Position numbers and translations under genes: made by a program. DNA of 64,000 nucleotides from positions 1 through 64,000 of the forward strand of contig NZ_WBOM01000010.1 of assembly GCF_008973755.1 (NCBI RefSeq). The letters run 5' to 3'. Below the pieces are notes generated by a model. The model did no database searches, was not told where the DNA came from, and saw nothing but the letters and a program-made list of their open reading frames with translations. Each line of letters starts with the position of its first letter. Position 1 is the first letter of the stretch. This stretch comes from Nitrincola alkalilacustris (GTDB lineage Bacteria; Pseudomonadota; Gammaproteobacteria; Pseudomonadales; Balneatricaceae). Shown piece after piece: positions 44,992 to 54,159 of the stretch.

Positions 44992-46367
44992 CACTCACCA
45001 ACCCTATCAAGGTTGCGGTTGTTGGTCACACCAATGCCGGAAAAACATCGTTGCTACGCACCTTGCTGCGTGATGAAGCCTTTGGCGAAGTATCTAACCA
45101 TGCCGGCACAACCCGCCACGTAGAGGCTGCAAGCCTGCTGCTTGATGGCAAGCCAGCTATCGACTTTGTTGATACACCCGGCTTTGAAGACTCGATCGGA
45201 TTGCTGACAACGCTTGAGGAGTTGCAGAAAACAGAGGGGATAGATCGCCTGGAGTCTTTGCGGGCAATCTGCCAGATTGCACACCTGTACCCTGATTTTG
45301 ATCAGGAGATCAAAGTGATCAGACAGCTACTCAGCAATGAGCTGTTTTTCTATGTGGTGGATGTGCGTGAACCGGTGCTGGGAAAGTATATCAATGAGCT
45401 GGATATTCTTGCCTATGCGGCCAGGCCCGTCATTCCGGTCCTTAACTTCACAGCATCAGCATCGGCACAAACCAAAATCTGGAAAGAGCATCTCGCCCAA
45501 CTTAATTTCCACACCCAGGTTGTCTTCGATACAGTTGCCTTCAAGGCGGATGACGAGAAGCGCCTGCTGAAACAGATGCAGACCATTCTATCCGATCGCT
45601 ATGAGCTGCTGGAGTCTATTATCGATCAGCACGAACAGCAGCGATCAGAGCTGGTTGAAAGCGCCTGTCTGATGATCTCTGAACTGATGGTGGATGCTGG
45701 TGGTTTATATATCGACTGCGCCAATAACACGGCATCCATCGACGCAGCGCAATCTGCTCTGCAAGAAAAAATACGTGATGCCGATACCCGCTGCATGCAA
45801 AGCGTGTTGCAGCTATACCGTTTTCAATTGGCGTCTATCAGCAGTACCGAACTGAGTATTGATCAGGGCGAGTGGAAGCTTGATCTGTTTGACGACAGCA
45901 ATATACAGCGCTTTGGCATCGCCGTCGGCTCAGGAGCAGCCAAAGGAGCCCTGCTTGGCGCCGGTTTCGATCTGTTTACCGCCGGCATGTCGCTGGGGGC
46001 AGGAACCGCTACAGGCGCCCTGGCAGGCGCTCTGCTGCAAACCGGCCAGCGCTACAGGCATGAGTTGAACGCCAGAATCAAAGGCTATCGCTCAGTTTGT
46101 GCCTCTGAACCAACTCTGCGTGTATTGTTGCTGCGACAACTGGATCTACTGAACAAGCTACAGCGCCGCGGTCATGCAGCTACGGATGCACTCTCGGTTG
46201 AGTCACTGAGCGGTGAGGATCTGCCGAAAGAGTTCCAAGACTGGATCAAACAGCTGCATGGTAACCCGCAGTGGTCACGACTCAGTAAACGCTTTGACTC
46301 TCAGGATGAGAGTAGAAATCATTTTGTTACCGAAGTTGCAGATAAACTGAAGCAGAAGCTGAAATAA
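44988..46367 (+). CDS. DUF3482 domain GTPase
   Basis: The 459-residue protein begins with an Era/EngA-like small GTPase domain: G1 GHTNAGKTSLL (13-23), G2 Thr in HAGTTRHVE and G3 DTPGFED. A DUF3482 region follows (about 240-459), containing a glycine-rich hydrophobic patch (about 310-350: AVGSGAAKGALLGAGFDL and GAGTATGALAGALL) that could insert in or contact membrane. It is translationally coupled to the DUF2868 gene (ATGA overlap). The pair is widespread in gammaproteobacteria but its job is not established. Confidence 0.88.
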   Translation: MTLTNPIKVAVVGHTNAGKTSLLRTLLRDEAFGEVSNHAGTTRHVEAASLLLDGKPAIDFVDTPGFEDSIGLLTTLEELQKTEGIDRLESLRAICQIAHLYPDFDQEIKVIRQLLSNELFFYVVDVREPVLGKYINELDILAYAARPVIPVLNFTASASAQTKIWKEHLAQLNFHTQVVFDTVAFKADDEKRLLKQMQTILSDRYELLESIIDQHEQQRSELVESACLMISELMVDAGGLYIDCANNTASIDAAQSALQEKIRDADTRCMQSVLQLYRFQLASISSTELSIDQGEWKLDLFDDSNIQRFGIAVGSGAAKGALLGAGFDLFTAGMSLGAGTATGALAGALLQTGQRYRHELNARIKGYRSVCASEPTLRVLLLRQLDLLNKLQRRGHAATDALSVESLSGEDLPKEFQDWIKQLHGNPQWSRLSKRFDSQDESRNHFVTEVADKLKQKLK

Positions 46368-46376
46368 AACTTGATG

Positions 46377-46463
46377 TGGTGCCTAGGGCCGGACTCGAAC
46401 CGGCACGGGCTAACGCCCGGGAGATTTTAAGTCTCCTGTGTCTACCGATTTCACCACCCAGGC
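46377..46463 (-). tRNA. tRNA-Leu (anticodon TAA)
   Basis: On the minus strand the sequence starts GCCTGGGTGGTGAAATCGG, has the anticodon loop ACTTAAAAT, a long variable arm (CCCGGGCGTTAGCCCG) and a T-arm with GGTTCGAGTCC, and ends in an encoded CCA. It is 87 nt long, a class II tRNA. It is last in the Gly-Cys-Leu cluster, matching E. coli glyW-cysT-leuZ. Confidence 0.95.
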
Positions 46464-46533
46464 TGGGAGTGCTGCTTTCTGATATGGCTTGAGAGCCTTG
46501 AAAGCGTTGCAGGTGTTTCGATCAAGTGTTAAA

Positions 46534-46607
46534 TGGAGGCTGGAGTCGGAATCGAACCGGCGTACACGGAGTTGCAGTCCGCTGCATGACCACTCTGCCA
46601 TCCAGCC
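46534..46607 (-). tRNA. tRNA-Cys (anticodon GCA)
   Basis: The minus strand gives GGCTGGATGGCAGAGTGGTC at the 5' end, anticodon loop CTGCAAC, GGTTCGATTCC T-loop and encoded CCA; 74 nt. A damaged copy of part of this tRNA lies at 40021-40080. Confidence 0.95.
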
Positions 46608-46630
46608 TTTTTCAACTCTTGATCTATGTT

Positions 46631-46706
<76 letters not shown>

Positions 46707-46791
46707 GTTGCAAACAGTGGGGCGTATTATAGAGAACCCAGCGCCAGTGTCAACAGTAAAATCGAAATAAAATTGCTTAAAGATTAACCAC

Positions 46792-47340
46792 TTAGATATC
46801 GTTGCTCATATGAGGCCAGGAAGCCCTTAAATACAGCAGCATAGACCAGAGGGTCAGCAGAGCTGCACCGTAAAGCGCAAAGATACCGATCCATGAGATT
46901 GAGCTCCATGGTGGTGCTGCAATCAGTGCCAGAAGCGATATCATCTGCAATGTGGTTTTGACCTTACCGATCGCGGATACCGCCACATTGGCGCGCTCGC
47001 CAATTTCAGACATCCATTCACGCAGGGCCGATATCACAATCTCTCTACCAACTATGATCACAGCGGGTATGGTGATCAAAGGGTCGGCAAAGGTTTCCAC
47101 CAGAATAACCAATGCTGCGGCTACCATCAGCTTATCGGCAACCGGGTCCAGAAAGGCGCCGAAAGGTGATGACTGATCAAGACGACGTGCCAGATAACCA
47201 TCCAACCAATCAGTGAGTGCTGCAATGCCGAAAATAGCTGCCGCCACTAAGGCTGAATAGGTGTATGGCAGATAATAGACCAGCACAAAAACGGGAATCA
47301 GCACAATCCGCATCAGTGTCAGCAGGTTAGGTAGTTTCAT
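46792..47340 (-). CDS. pgsA: CDP-diacylglycerol-glycerol-3-phosphate 3-phosphatidyltransferase
   Basis: PgsA makes phosphatidylglycerophosphate, the committed step to phosphatidylglycerol and cardiolipin, at the inner membrane. The protein has the CDP-alcohol phosphatidyltransferase motif DG-x2-AR-x8-G-x3-D-x3-D in DGYLARRLDQS...GAFLDPVAD, and several membrane helices. I start at 47340 (MKLPNLLTLMR), giving 182 residues as in E. coli; an ATG four codons upstream is possible. It lies 33 bp after uvrC, before the tRNA cluster, an arrangement shared with E. coli. Confidence 0.97.
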   Translation of the reverse strand: MKLPNLLTLMRIVLIPVFVLVYYLPYTYSALVAAAIFGIAALTDWLDGYLARRLDQSSPFGAFLDPVADKLMVAAALVILVETFADPLITIPAVIIVGREIVISALREWMSEIGERANVAVSAIGKVKTTLQMISLLALIAAPPWSSISWIGIFALYGAALLTLWSMLLYLRASWPHMSNDI

Positions 47341-47373
47341 TGACAGGATCATGTATGTTTCTGACTCCGCGGA

Positions 47374-49233
47374 TCAGCTATCGGGATGAAGTGTTGCGTA
47401 GATAGTCTGCGCAAGGGTTCGACTTATGGTAGAGACTTTTGCAATTTCTTCAACACTTGCGTTCTCTATCTCCTTGGCGCTGCCGAAATATTTCAGCAAC
47501 TCCCTTCTGCGCTTGGCTCCAACACCGGGAATATCTTCGAGTAGCGATTTCTTGCGTGCTTTCCCCCTGCGTGCCCGATGCCCCGTGATCGCAAAGCGAT
47601 GTGCTTCATCACGGATATGCTGCAGCAGATGCAGCGCGGGCGAATCAGACTTGATAACCGTTTCCTTGCCTGTGTCGCCTGCTACCAAGACTTCGAACCC
47701 TGCCTTGCGTGTCGGCCCTTTTGCGATCCCGACAACCAGCACCTCGGTGATCTGAAGCTCTTCAAGCACTTCCATCGCTTGTGTCACCTGTCCCTTGCCC
47801 CCATCAATCACCAGCAGATCAGGCAACTTGCCCTCACCCTTTTTCAAGCGCGTATAGCGCCTGTGCAGTGCCTGATGCATTGCTGCATAATCATCGCCGC
47901 CGGTTATATCTTCGATATTGAAATGGCGATAGTCGGCGGTCAACGGGCCGTTGCCATCAAACACAACGCAGGACGCCACTGTAGCTTCACCCGAGCTATG
48001 ACTGATATCAAAGCACTCCATGCGCTGGATGGGTGTATCAAGCTCCAGCAGCTCCTGCAGCGCGATAAAACGATTATAGATATTCTGCTTACTGGCCAGA
48101 TGACTCGATAGCTGCTGCTCGGCATTAGTCTGCGCCAACCTCAGCCAGCCAGCACGATCACCACGCACTCGATGTTTGATCGATACTTTACGCGTGGATT
48201 TCTCGGACAGCGCCTGCTCAAGGCAGTCTGCATCCTGAAGCTCAACCGTAGTGATCAGCTCCTGAGGTATTTCGCGCACGGATGACAGATAAAACTGAGC
48301 AATAAAGGCCGACAGTATCTCATCAACGCTCTCTTCAACGCTGACCTTGGGGTGATAAACCTTACTGCCGATAATGCGCCCGCCACGAACAAATAATGCG
48401 TGTACGCAGACAGCACCCGAACCCATCGAACATCCAAGAATGTCCGCATCCCCACCCTGACCATCAACATACTGCTGTTCCTGCACTTTTCTCAGGGCGG
48501 TGATCTGATCCCTCAGCTCTGCTGCCTGCTCGAAATCAAGTGCAGAAGCCGCTTCATCCATCTGCTGAGCCAGCTCACTCATGATGGTTTTATTGCGCCC
48601 CTCAAGAAACATCTGCGTATGGCGGATATCACGCTGATACTGCTCTGGATCGATCAGCCCGACGCAAGGCGCCGTACAGCGTTTGATCTGATACTGCAGG
48701 CAAGGTCGTGAGCGGTTGCTGAAAAAGCTGTCTTCACACTGCCGGGTTCGAAACAGTTTCTGCAGCAGATTAAGACTTTCCCGCACGGCTCCACTGCTTG
48801 GGAAGGGACCGAAGTAGCGCCCTTTGGCGCGTTTGGCACCACGATGAAAACGCACAGCCGGATAGGTATCTTTGTCTGAAATGAAAATATAGGGATAGGA
48901 TTTATCATCACGCAACAGAATATTGTACGGAGGACGCTGCTGCTTGATCAGGCTCTGCTCCAGCAGCAGCGCTTCGGTTTCACTGTTGGTGACGGTAACT
49001 TCTATTCGCTGTATGCGTGCAACCAGTGCCAGAGTCTTGGTACCGACAGCACTGGCGCGAAAATAACTGCTGACCCGATTCTTAAGGTTTCGCGCCTTGC
49101 CGACGTAAAGTATCTGCCCTGCTTCGTCATACATCTGATACACACCGGGGCGTGTGTTCAGGGTTGCCAGAAAGGCCTGACTATCAAATTTCGGCTTGCT
49201 CTCTTCAGCACTGTTCTCTTCGGTTTTACTCAC
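47374..49233 (-). CDS. uvrC: UvrABC excinuclease subunit C
   Basis: UvrC makes both incisions in nucleotide excision repair. The ~619-residue product has the N-terminal GIY-YIG nuclease (GVYQMYDEAGQILYVGKA), a UVR motif (SALDFEQAAELRDQITAL), the RNase H-like C-terminal nuclease (MECFDISHSSG and LLVIDGGKGQV) and tandem helix-hairpin-helix motifs at the end (LLEDIPGVGAKRRRELL). The start is uncertain: GTG 49233 gives MSKTEENS; a TTG 24 bases upstream is also open. The usual upstream response regulator (uvrY/gacA) is not here. Confidence 0.97.
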   Translation of the reverse strand: MSKTEENSAEESKPKFDSQAFLATLNTRPGVYQMYDEAGQILYVGKARNLKNRVSSYFRASAVGTKTLALVARIQRIEVTVTNSETEALLLEQSLIKQQRPPYNILLRDDKSYPYIFISDKDTYPAVRFHRGAKRAKGRYFGPFPSSGAVRESLNLLQKLFRTRQCEDSFFSNRSRPCLQYQIKRCTAPCVGLIDPEQYQRDIRHTQMFLEGRNKTIMSELAQQMDEAASALDFEQAAELRDQITALRKVQEQQYVDGQGGDADILGCSMGSGAVCVHALFVRGGRIIGSKVYHPKVSVEESVDEILSAFIAQFYLSSVREIPQELITTVELQDADCLEQALSEKSTRKVSIKHRVRGDRAGWLRLAQTNAEQQLSSHLASKQNIYNRFIALQELLELDTPIQRMECFDISHSSGEATVASCVVFDGNGPLTADYRHFNIEDITGGDDYAAMHQALHRRYTRLKKGEGKLPDLLVIDGGKGQVTQAMEVLEELQITEVLVVGIAKGPTRKAGFEVLVAGDTGKETVIKSDSPALHLLQHIRDEAHRFAITGHRARRGKARKKSLLEDIPGVGAKRRRELLKYFGSAKEIENASVEEIAKVSTISRTLAQTIYATLHPDS

Positions 49234-49260
49234 ACGACAACCAGTATAAATGGCCAATAA

Positions 49261-49575
49261 TCAGCTTTTGACGGCATTCAGAATTTTATTCGCATCCATG
49301 TGCAGATGCGTTGCCTCCTGATGAATCGAGCGCAGCTGGTCTCTTGCATCATCTGTGATTCCGGCACCGCGGGACAGGCCCACCTCGAAATACACACCGA
49401 TTTCGGCGTAATAGTAGATACGGGCATCGAACGATTTTGCTCGTTTGAGCTTGCTCAGAGCGATCTGCGCGCCATTGACGAGAATCGTGTTAATGTCGGA
49501 ATCGGACATCATGGGATGACGATCCAGTTCACTTGTTGTTTTCTGTGCAGTTTTTTGCTGGCCTTTCAGCGCCAT
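49261..49575 (-). CDS. Protein of unknown function (104 residues)
   Basis: I do not recognise this small soluble protein. It begins MALKGQQKTAQKTTSELDRH, has a basic N-terminus and an alternating helical body (DINTILVNGAQIALSKLKRA, then DARIYYYAEIGVYFEVGLSRG, then ARDQLRSIHQEATHLHMDAN). There is no signal peptide or membrane helix. The ATG at 49575 follows AGAGG. A longer upstream extension only mirrors the DUF1853 gene and is not real. It lies 27 bp before uvrC on the same strand and is divergent from DUF1853 over 73 bp, so it may share the uvrC transcript. Confidence 0.7.
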   Translation of the reverse strand: MALKGQQKTAQKTTSELDRHPMMSDSDINTILVNGAQIALSKLKRAKSFDARIYYYAEIGVYFEVGLSRGAGITDDARDQLRSIHQEATHLHMDANKILNAVKS

Positions 49576-49648
49576 GATCATACCTCTGTCAGGCTTTGCG
49601 TTGATGCGGCATACTTTAGGCTGTTTTGCCGCTGAAGTGAACCTTGTC

Positions 49649-50503
49649 ATGACCGATATTGAACTTGCCAACGCACAACTGCAATGGTTGATCCAGGCAC
49701 CGGACCTTATCCTTCCGCCTGTGCCACTCAGCTTACCTGCTGTTCTTACGCTTGATCTGAGCGATGCACAGGAAAAATTTGAGGAACAGGCTCCGGGCAA
49801 GAGCGGCACAGGAGTGCTCGGCCAGGGGCGTATCGGGAAACAGTTTGAAGAGTTAGCCAGTCTTTACTTTAGATTAAATAAGCATGTTGCTGATATAAAA
49901 AGAAATATACAGATAAAAAAAGATAATATCACGCTGGGCGAACTGGATTTCATGATCCAGATGCCAGATAGCTGGATACATCTGGAGGTTGCCGTTAAAT
50001 TTTACTTGCTGGATGGCCTCGGCAATCAGATGGATCACTTCATAGGGCCAGGACGCGCCGACAGACTTGGTGCTAAATGGCAGCATATGATGCACCATCA
50101 ACTGCCGATCGCTCGCTCTGCAGAAGGTATAAGTACCCTTTCCTCATTGGGAATAGAACAGTTCACTCAGGCGGTATGGATCAAGGGTGCCCTCTTCTAC
50201 CACTGGCGGCAGGAGGCTTTGCCTGCTATACCAATACTGGTGAACCCCTGTCATGACAGAGGCTGGTGGGTCAGGCAATCAGAGCTGGCATGCATGAAAG
50301 AGCACTACGGAGTAAACAACATACAACTGATCAGTAAGCAAGACTGGCTCATTCCTATCGAGATTCCCTGCAGCCATCATCAGCAGGCGTTATCTGATGT
50401 CCAGCTCGAAGGGTTGCAGCATCCTGTCATGGCTGCTGTACTGACAGAGGACGGTGCCTCATCACGTGGCTTTATCGTGCCTGATGACTGGGGCATGTCA
50501 TGA
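49649..50503 (+). CDS. DUF1853 family protein
   Basis: The 284-residue protein matches DUF1853: GRIGKQFEELASLYFRLN then LGELDFMIQMPDSWIHLEVAVKFYL, GPGRADRLGAKWQHMMHHQL, and NPCHDRGWWVRQSE. The G-x-ELDF..-x-HxExAxKFY pattern resembles a PD-(D/E)xK nuclease core (D, E-x-K), an inference from motif order only. I chose ATG 49649; a longer reading from 49574 lies in the divergent promoter. Its stop overlaps the histidine kinase start by 4 bp. Confidence 0.85.
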   Translation: MTDIELANAQLQWLIQAPDLILPPVPLSLPAVLTLDLSDAQEKFEEQAPGKSGTGVLGQGRIGKQFEELASLYFRLNKHVADIKRNIQIKKDNITLGELDFMIQMPDSWIHLEVAVKFYLLDGLGNQMDHFIGPGRADRLGAKWQHMMHHQLPIARSAEGISTLSSLGIEQFTQAVWIKGALFYHWRQEALPAIPILVNPCHDRGWWVRQSELACMKEHYGVNNIQLISKQDWLIPIEIPCSHHQQALSDVQLEGLQHPVMAAVLTEDGASSRGFIVPDDWGMS

Positions 50504-52059
50504 TACAGACGCACTCTAAGCAGTTGCAAGAGAGACTGAAAGAGTTGAAATGTCTGTATCAGGTGCTCAACCTGACCGCTGATCACAATCGGCCTGTGGC
50601 CGATATCTGTGCTGAACTGATCGATATTCTTCCGCCCAGCATGCAGTATGGCGACCTCGCCGTTGCTCGAATAGCACTGGATGGCGTCTCATATCATTGT
50701 AAACACTGGTCAGAACCAGTGACCTCTATCAAATCCCCAATTATTAATGACAATAAAGAGGTTGGATTCATAGAGATTGGTTATACAGGCCTCGATCCAA
50801 CCCAACCTGTAGATACCCTCTTTCTGAGAGAAGAGAAAAAAATGCTGGAGGCAGTCAGCGCTCATATCAGCAGAATGCTAGAAAACCGACACATGGCAAT
50901 CAAACTGACGCAGTCGGAGCGACTTAAGGCTATCGGACAGCTGACTGGCGGTGTAGCCCATGACTTCAATAATCTGCTGACTGTCATCCTGGGCAATGCC
51001 GAACTGCTGTCAGAGAAGCTTACCAGCCACCCTGACCTTTATTCACTGGCCAAGACGACCAGAATGGCGGCTGAAAAAGGCGCTGAGCTGACTCATCGTT
51101 TGCTGGCCTTTGCCCGCCAGCAGGCACTGACTCCTGAAATGACAGACATCCGGCAACTGATTGAAGGCATGGAGGGGCTCATCCGCCGGACACTGGGCAC
51201 GCATATCGATATAGAGATCAAATCCGAGCAGGATCTATGGGCCGTTCTTATTGACCCACCCCAGTTGGAAAGTGCTGTCTTGAATCTGTGCATCAATGCC
51301 CGTGATGCCATGCCGGAAGGTGGTCGATTAACGATAGAGCTCGCCAATGTAGTGCTGAGTGAGATGGTGACGGCGTGGAACGAAGAGGTCATGCCTGGTG
51401 AGTACATTCAACTGACTGTATCTGATTCGGGCTGGGGCATGTCGGCAGATATTGCCAAGCGGGCGTTCGAACCATTTTTTACCACCAAAGACCCCGGCAA
51501 AGGCAGTGGCCTGGGTTTAAGCATGGTGTATGGCTTTACCAGACAATCAAGTGGCCATGTGCAGCTTTTCTCTGAACCGGGGAAAGGAAGTCGTATCAAG
51601 CTTTATCTTCCAAGGGCTCAGCATGAGAGCTCTGAGTCAGCAGCAGAAACTGTACAGAGCAACACATCCGGAGGTGGTGAAAAAATATTGCTGGTGGAGG
51701 ATGATGACCTGGTCAGATCACATGCGAGCAATCTGCTTAAAATCATGGGCTACCAGGTCGTCAGCGCATCAAATGGCGTAGAAGCCATGAGTATACTGAT
51801 GCAGGGCGACCGGTTTGATCTCCTGTTCACCGACATTGTCATGCCGGGAGGGCTTGATGGCAGGCAGTTGGCAGTTGAGGCTCAAAAGCTCTACCCGGAA
51901 ATGCCCATACTGTTCACCTCGGGTTACACCGAAGAAACCATGCTGCATGACGGCAGCTTAAGGCCCGGCATTCAACTGCTAAACAAGCCATATAAAAAAC
52001 AGATGCTGGCCCAGAAAATAAAACAGGCTTTATCGGAACGCACAGAACAGCAGCCATAA
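50500..52059 (+). CDS. Hybrid sensor histidine kinase/response regulator (soluble)
   Basis: The 519-residue cytoplasmic protein has an N-terminal region (1-130) resembling a GAF-type sensor, a HisKA domain with H154 in GGVAHDFNNLL, an ATPase domain (NARDAMPEGG as N-box, DSGWGMS, GSGLGLSMVYGF) and a C-terminal receiver domain with phosphoacceptor D445 in FTDIVMPGG. The kinase group is the DFNN type linked to hybrid PAS/GAF sensors. It starts inside the DUF1853 stop (ATGA). The phosphotransfer partner is unknown; the orphan regulator at 40 kb is one candidate. The strong terminator follows 50 bp later. Confidence 0.9.
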   Translation: MIQTHSKQLQERLKELKCLYQVLNLTADHNRPVADICAELIDILPPSMQYGDLAVARIALDGVSYHCKHWSEPVTSIKSPIINDNKEVGFIEIGYTGLDPTQPVDTLFLREEKKMLEAVSAHISRMLENRHMAIKLTQSERLKAIGQLTGGVAHDFNNLLTVILGNAELLSEKLTSHPDLYSLAKTTRMAAEKGAELTHRLLAFARQQALTPEMTDIRQLIEGMEGLIRRTLGTHIDIEIKSEQDLWAVLIDPPQLESAVLNLCINARDAMPEGGRLTIELANVVLSEMVTAWNEEVMPGEYIQLTVSDSGWGMSADIAKRAFEPFFTTKDPGKGSGLGLSMVYGFTRQSSGHVQLFSEPGKGSRIKLYLPRAQHESSESAAETVQSNTSGGGEKILLVEDDDLVRSHASNLLKIMGYQVVSASNGVEAMSILMQGDRFDLLFTDIVMPGGLDGRQLAVEAQKLYPEMPILFTSGYTEETMLHDGSLRPGIQLLNKPYKKQMLAQKIKQALSERTEQQP

Positions 52060-52107
52060 CTGGCAACTGCTCCTGCGTTGCCAGCATACTGCCCATCCTT
52101 GGACATA

Positions 52108-52133
52108 AAAAAACCACCCGGAGGTGGTTTTTT
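52108..52133. terminator. Strong bidirectional intrinsic terminator
   Basis: AAACCACC (52111-52118) and GGTGGTTT (52123-52130) form a perfect stem with a CGGA tetraloop, flanked by A-run and T-run. It serves the histidine-kinase gene on the plus strand and the small membrane protein on the minus strand. Confidence 0.92.
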
Positions 52134-52148
52134 ATCTTTCATACCAAC

Positions 52149-52289
52149 TTATTCGCCGGCAGCTTCTGCATCCTTGGCTATCTGCTTCTTCAGGAAGATG
52201 ATGCCGCCAATAGTGATGGCAACAACACCCAGAATAACCATGATGCTGGGTGCGAAGGAAATCATGCTGTATTTGTCGATGGGAGTCAT
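52149..52289 (-). CDS. 46-residue membrane protein of unknown function
   Basis: This small gene encodes MTPIDKYSMISFAPSIMVIL, continuing with a hydrophobic helix (about 13-34, ending GGIIFLKKQ) and a short polar tail KDAEAAGE. One membrane segment with a lysine-rich inner edge suggests an N-out/C-in anchor. A GAGAG ribosome site precedes the ATG, and a strong terminator lies 15 bp after the stop; the codons are regular. It could be an accessory subunit of a membrane complex. I do not recognise the family. Confidence 0.7.
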   Translation of the reverse strand: MTPIDKYSMISFAPSIMVILGVVAITIGGIIFLKKQIAKDAEAAGE

Positions 52290-52419
52290 AGAACGTCTCT
52301 CTTTCTTTGATTTTTAAAATAAAATCGGTTTCAGACTGATGCATGCCTGTTTTTTGGCGCGCATTATATAGAATTTCCGACCATTTAAAAACCGAGAAAC
52401 GCTCAAAACTGATTATAAG

Positions 52420-53289
52420 TTAGTCCTTTGACAAGCGTTTGACCAGACTCGATGTATCCCAGCGACCGCCGCCCTGAGCCTGAATGTCCGCATAAAACTG
52501 ATCCACCAGTGCTGTTACAGGAAGCTGTGCGCCATTGGATCTGGCTTCATTCAAGGCGATGCCGAGATCTTTACGCATCCAGTCAACAGCAAATCCAAAA
52601 TCGAACTCGCCCTTGAGCATGGTGCGGTTACGGTTCACCATCTGCCAGGACCCGGCAGCACCGTGTTGAATCACATCGAAAACCTTCTCGCCATCAAGCC
52701 CAGCCTGCTTGATAAAATGTGTCGCCTCAGACAACCCCTGCAGCAGGCCAGCGATACAGATCTGATTGACCATTTTCGCTAACTGACCGGCACCGGCATC
52801 GCCAATCAGCTTCTGGGAAAGTGCATAAGCCTGCATCACAGGCTCTGCCTTTTCGAACTGCTCCTGATCTCCGCCGATCATGACACTCAACACACCATTA
52901 CTGGCACCTGCCTGCCCACCGGAAACTGGCGCATCAAGAAAGCCGACCCCTTTCTCGGCCGTCAGCGCGTAAAGCTCACGGGCAACTTCCGCTGAAGCAG
53001 TCGTGTGATCAATCAAAAGCGTGCCGGGTTGCATGGTGCTCAAAACGCCCTCATCACCCAGTACCACCTGACGCAGATCATCATCATTTCCAACACAGGT
53101 AAATACAAACGCTGCACCCTTGGCTGCTTCACCAGGCGTACGGCCAGAGGCGCCCTTGTACTCTTCCACCCAGTGTGCGGCCTTATCAGCGGTACGGTTA
53201 TAGACACATACTTCATGCCCCTTCCGCGCCAGGTGGCCAGCCATAGGATAACCCATGGTGCCAAGACCTATGAATGCAACCTTTGCCAT
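52420..53289 (-). CDS. NAD(P)-dependent oxidoreductase, 3-hydroxyisobutyrate dehydrogenase family
   Basis: The 289-residue protein has the N-terminal Rossmann motif GLGTMGYPMAG, the family signature DAPVSGGQAGASNG and the catalytic Lys in GAGQLAKMVNQ. The family oxidises 3-hydroxyisobutyrate, tartronate semialdehyde, glyoxylate-like or related beta-hydroxy acids. The substrate is not deducible. There is a paralog at 57.3 kb. It lies 24 bp after the MTA/SAH nucleosidase gene on the same strand. Confidence 0.9.
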   Translation of the reverse strand: MAKVAFIGLGTMGYPMAGHLARKGHEVCVYNRTADKAAHWVEEYKGASGRTPGEAAKGAAFVFTCVGNDDDLRQVVLGDEGVLSTMQPGTLLIDHTTASAEVARELYALTAEKGVGFLDAPVSGGQAGASNGVLSVMIGGDQEQFEKAEPVMQAYALSQKLIGDAGAGQLAKMVNQICIAGLLQGLSEATHFIKQAGLDGEKVFDVIQHGAAGSWQMVNRNRTMLKGEFDFGFAVDWMRKDLGIALNEARSNGAQLPVTALVDQFYADIQAQGGGRWDTSSLVKRLSKD

Positions 53290-53313
53290 CTGAACACCCC
53301 TTGATAATAAAAA

Positions 53314-54081
53314 TTACGATGTGGTAGACGCTTTGTTTACCAGTGTTTCAACCATGTCTGAGACCATTTTGGCAGAGTGGGTTGCCGCAATCTCCAGGAA
53401 AGACTTGAAAGACAGGTTGGATTCCTTGCCGGCAATATCCGACAGTGCACGAATGATGATGAATGGAACACCAAACTGGTAGCAGGTCTGAGCGATCGCT
53501 GCCGCTTCCATCTCAACCGCTTTAAGCTCAGGAAAGTGTCGACGTATCTCTGCAACGCGTTCTTCACAGCTCATGAAGCTGTCGCCTGTGGCGATCAGGC
53601 CATGAACCGTCTGCACACCATCAACGTTTCTGATGCTGTCTGTTGCCACTTCAACCAGTAACGGATCAGGAAGAAATGCGGGCGGAAAACCAGGCATCTG
53701 CCCCATTTCGTAACCAAAACTGGTGACATCAACATCGTGATGGCGAACTTCTGAGGAGATGACGACATCACCCACTGCCAGGTCAGGATCAAGACCACCG
53801 GCAGAACCGGTATTGATGACGCAATCAGGATTAAAACTATTCAACAGCAAAGTTGTACCGATTGCTGCATTCACCTTTCCGATACCCGACTTCAGTAGCC
53901 CGACTTCAGCGCCATGCAGCGTACCATGATAAAAGTCATAACCGGCAATGTTCGATGCCTGGCAGTTTTCAAGTGAGGATTTCAACAGATCAATTTCCTG
54001 ATCCATGGCACCGATCAGTGCAATTCTGGGGCGACGATCAAGGTTTTTCAGGCGGGTCGAGAGTGATTGATTATCTGTCAT
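53314..54081 (-). CDS. mtnN: 5'-Methylthioadenosine/S-adenosylhomocysteine nucleosidase
   Basis: The enzyme cleaves adenine from MTA and SAH, recycling methyl-cycle and polyamine by-products. The protein shows the PNP_UDP fold: IALIGAMDQEIDLL at the N-terminus, NTGSAGGLDPDLAVGDV, the ribose Glu in VEMEAAAIAQTC and the base-binding ALSDIAGKESNLSF. I start at ATG 54081 (255 residues), since an in-frame ATG at 54120 adds residues with no family match. It fits with the SAM-using metH and methyltransferase genes but lies in a separate locus. Confidence 0.93.
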   Translation of the reverse strand: MTDNQSLSTRLKNLDRRPRIALIGAMDQEIDLLKSSLENCQASNIAGYDFYHGTLHGAEVGLLKSGIGKVNAAIGTTLLLNSFNPDCVINTGSAGGLDPDLAVGDVVISSEVRHHDVDVTSFGYEMGQMPGFPPAFLPDPLLVEVATDSIRNVDGVQTVHGLIATGDSFMSCEERVAEIRRHFPELKAVEMEAAAIAQTCYQFGVPFIIIRALSDIAGKESNLSFKSFLEIAATHSAKMVSDMVETLVNKASTTS

Positions 54082-54159
54082 CTGGCTTCGGAAACGATTT
54101 AATGGGATATAGCGGCACATGCTACCATGTAGGCTGCAATACGCAATTGTTAGCCGTAT

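Noticed and set aside
49576-49809. N-terminal extension of the 104-residue unknown
   Set aside because: It mirrors the DUF1853 coding region; the good ribosome site is at 49575.
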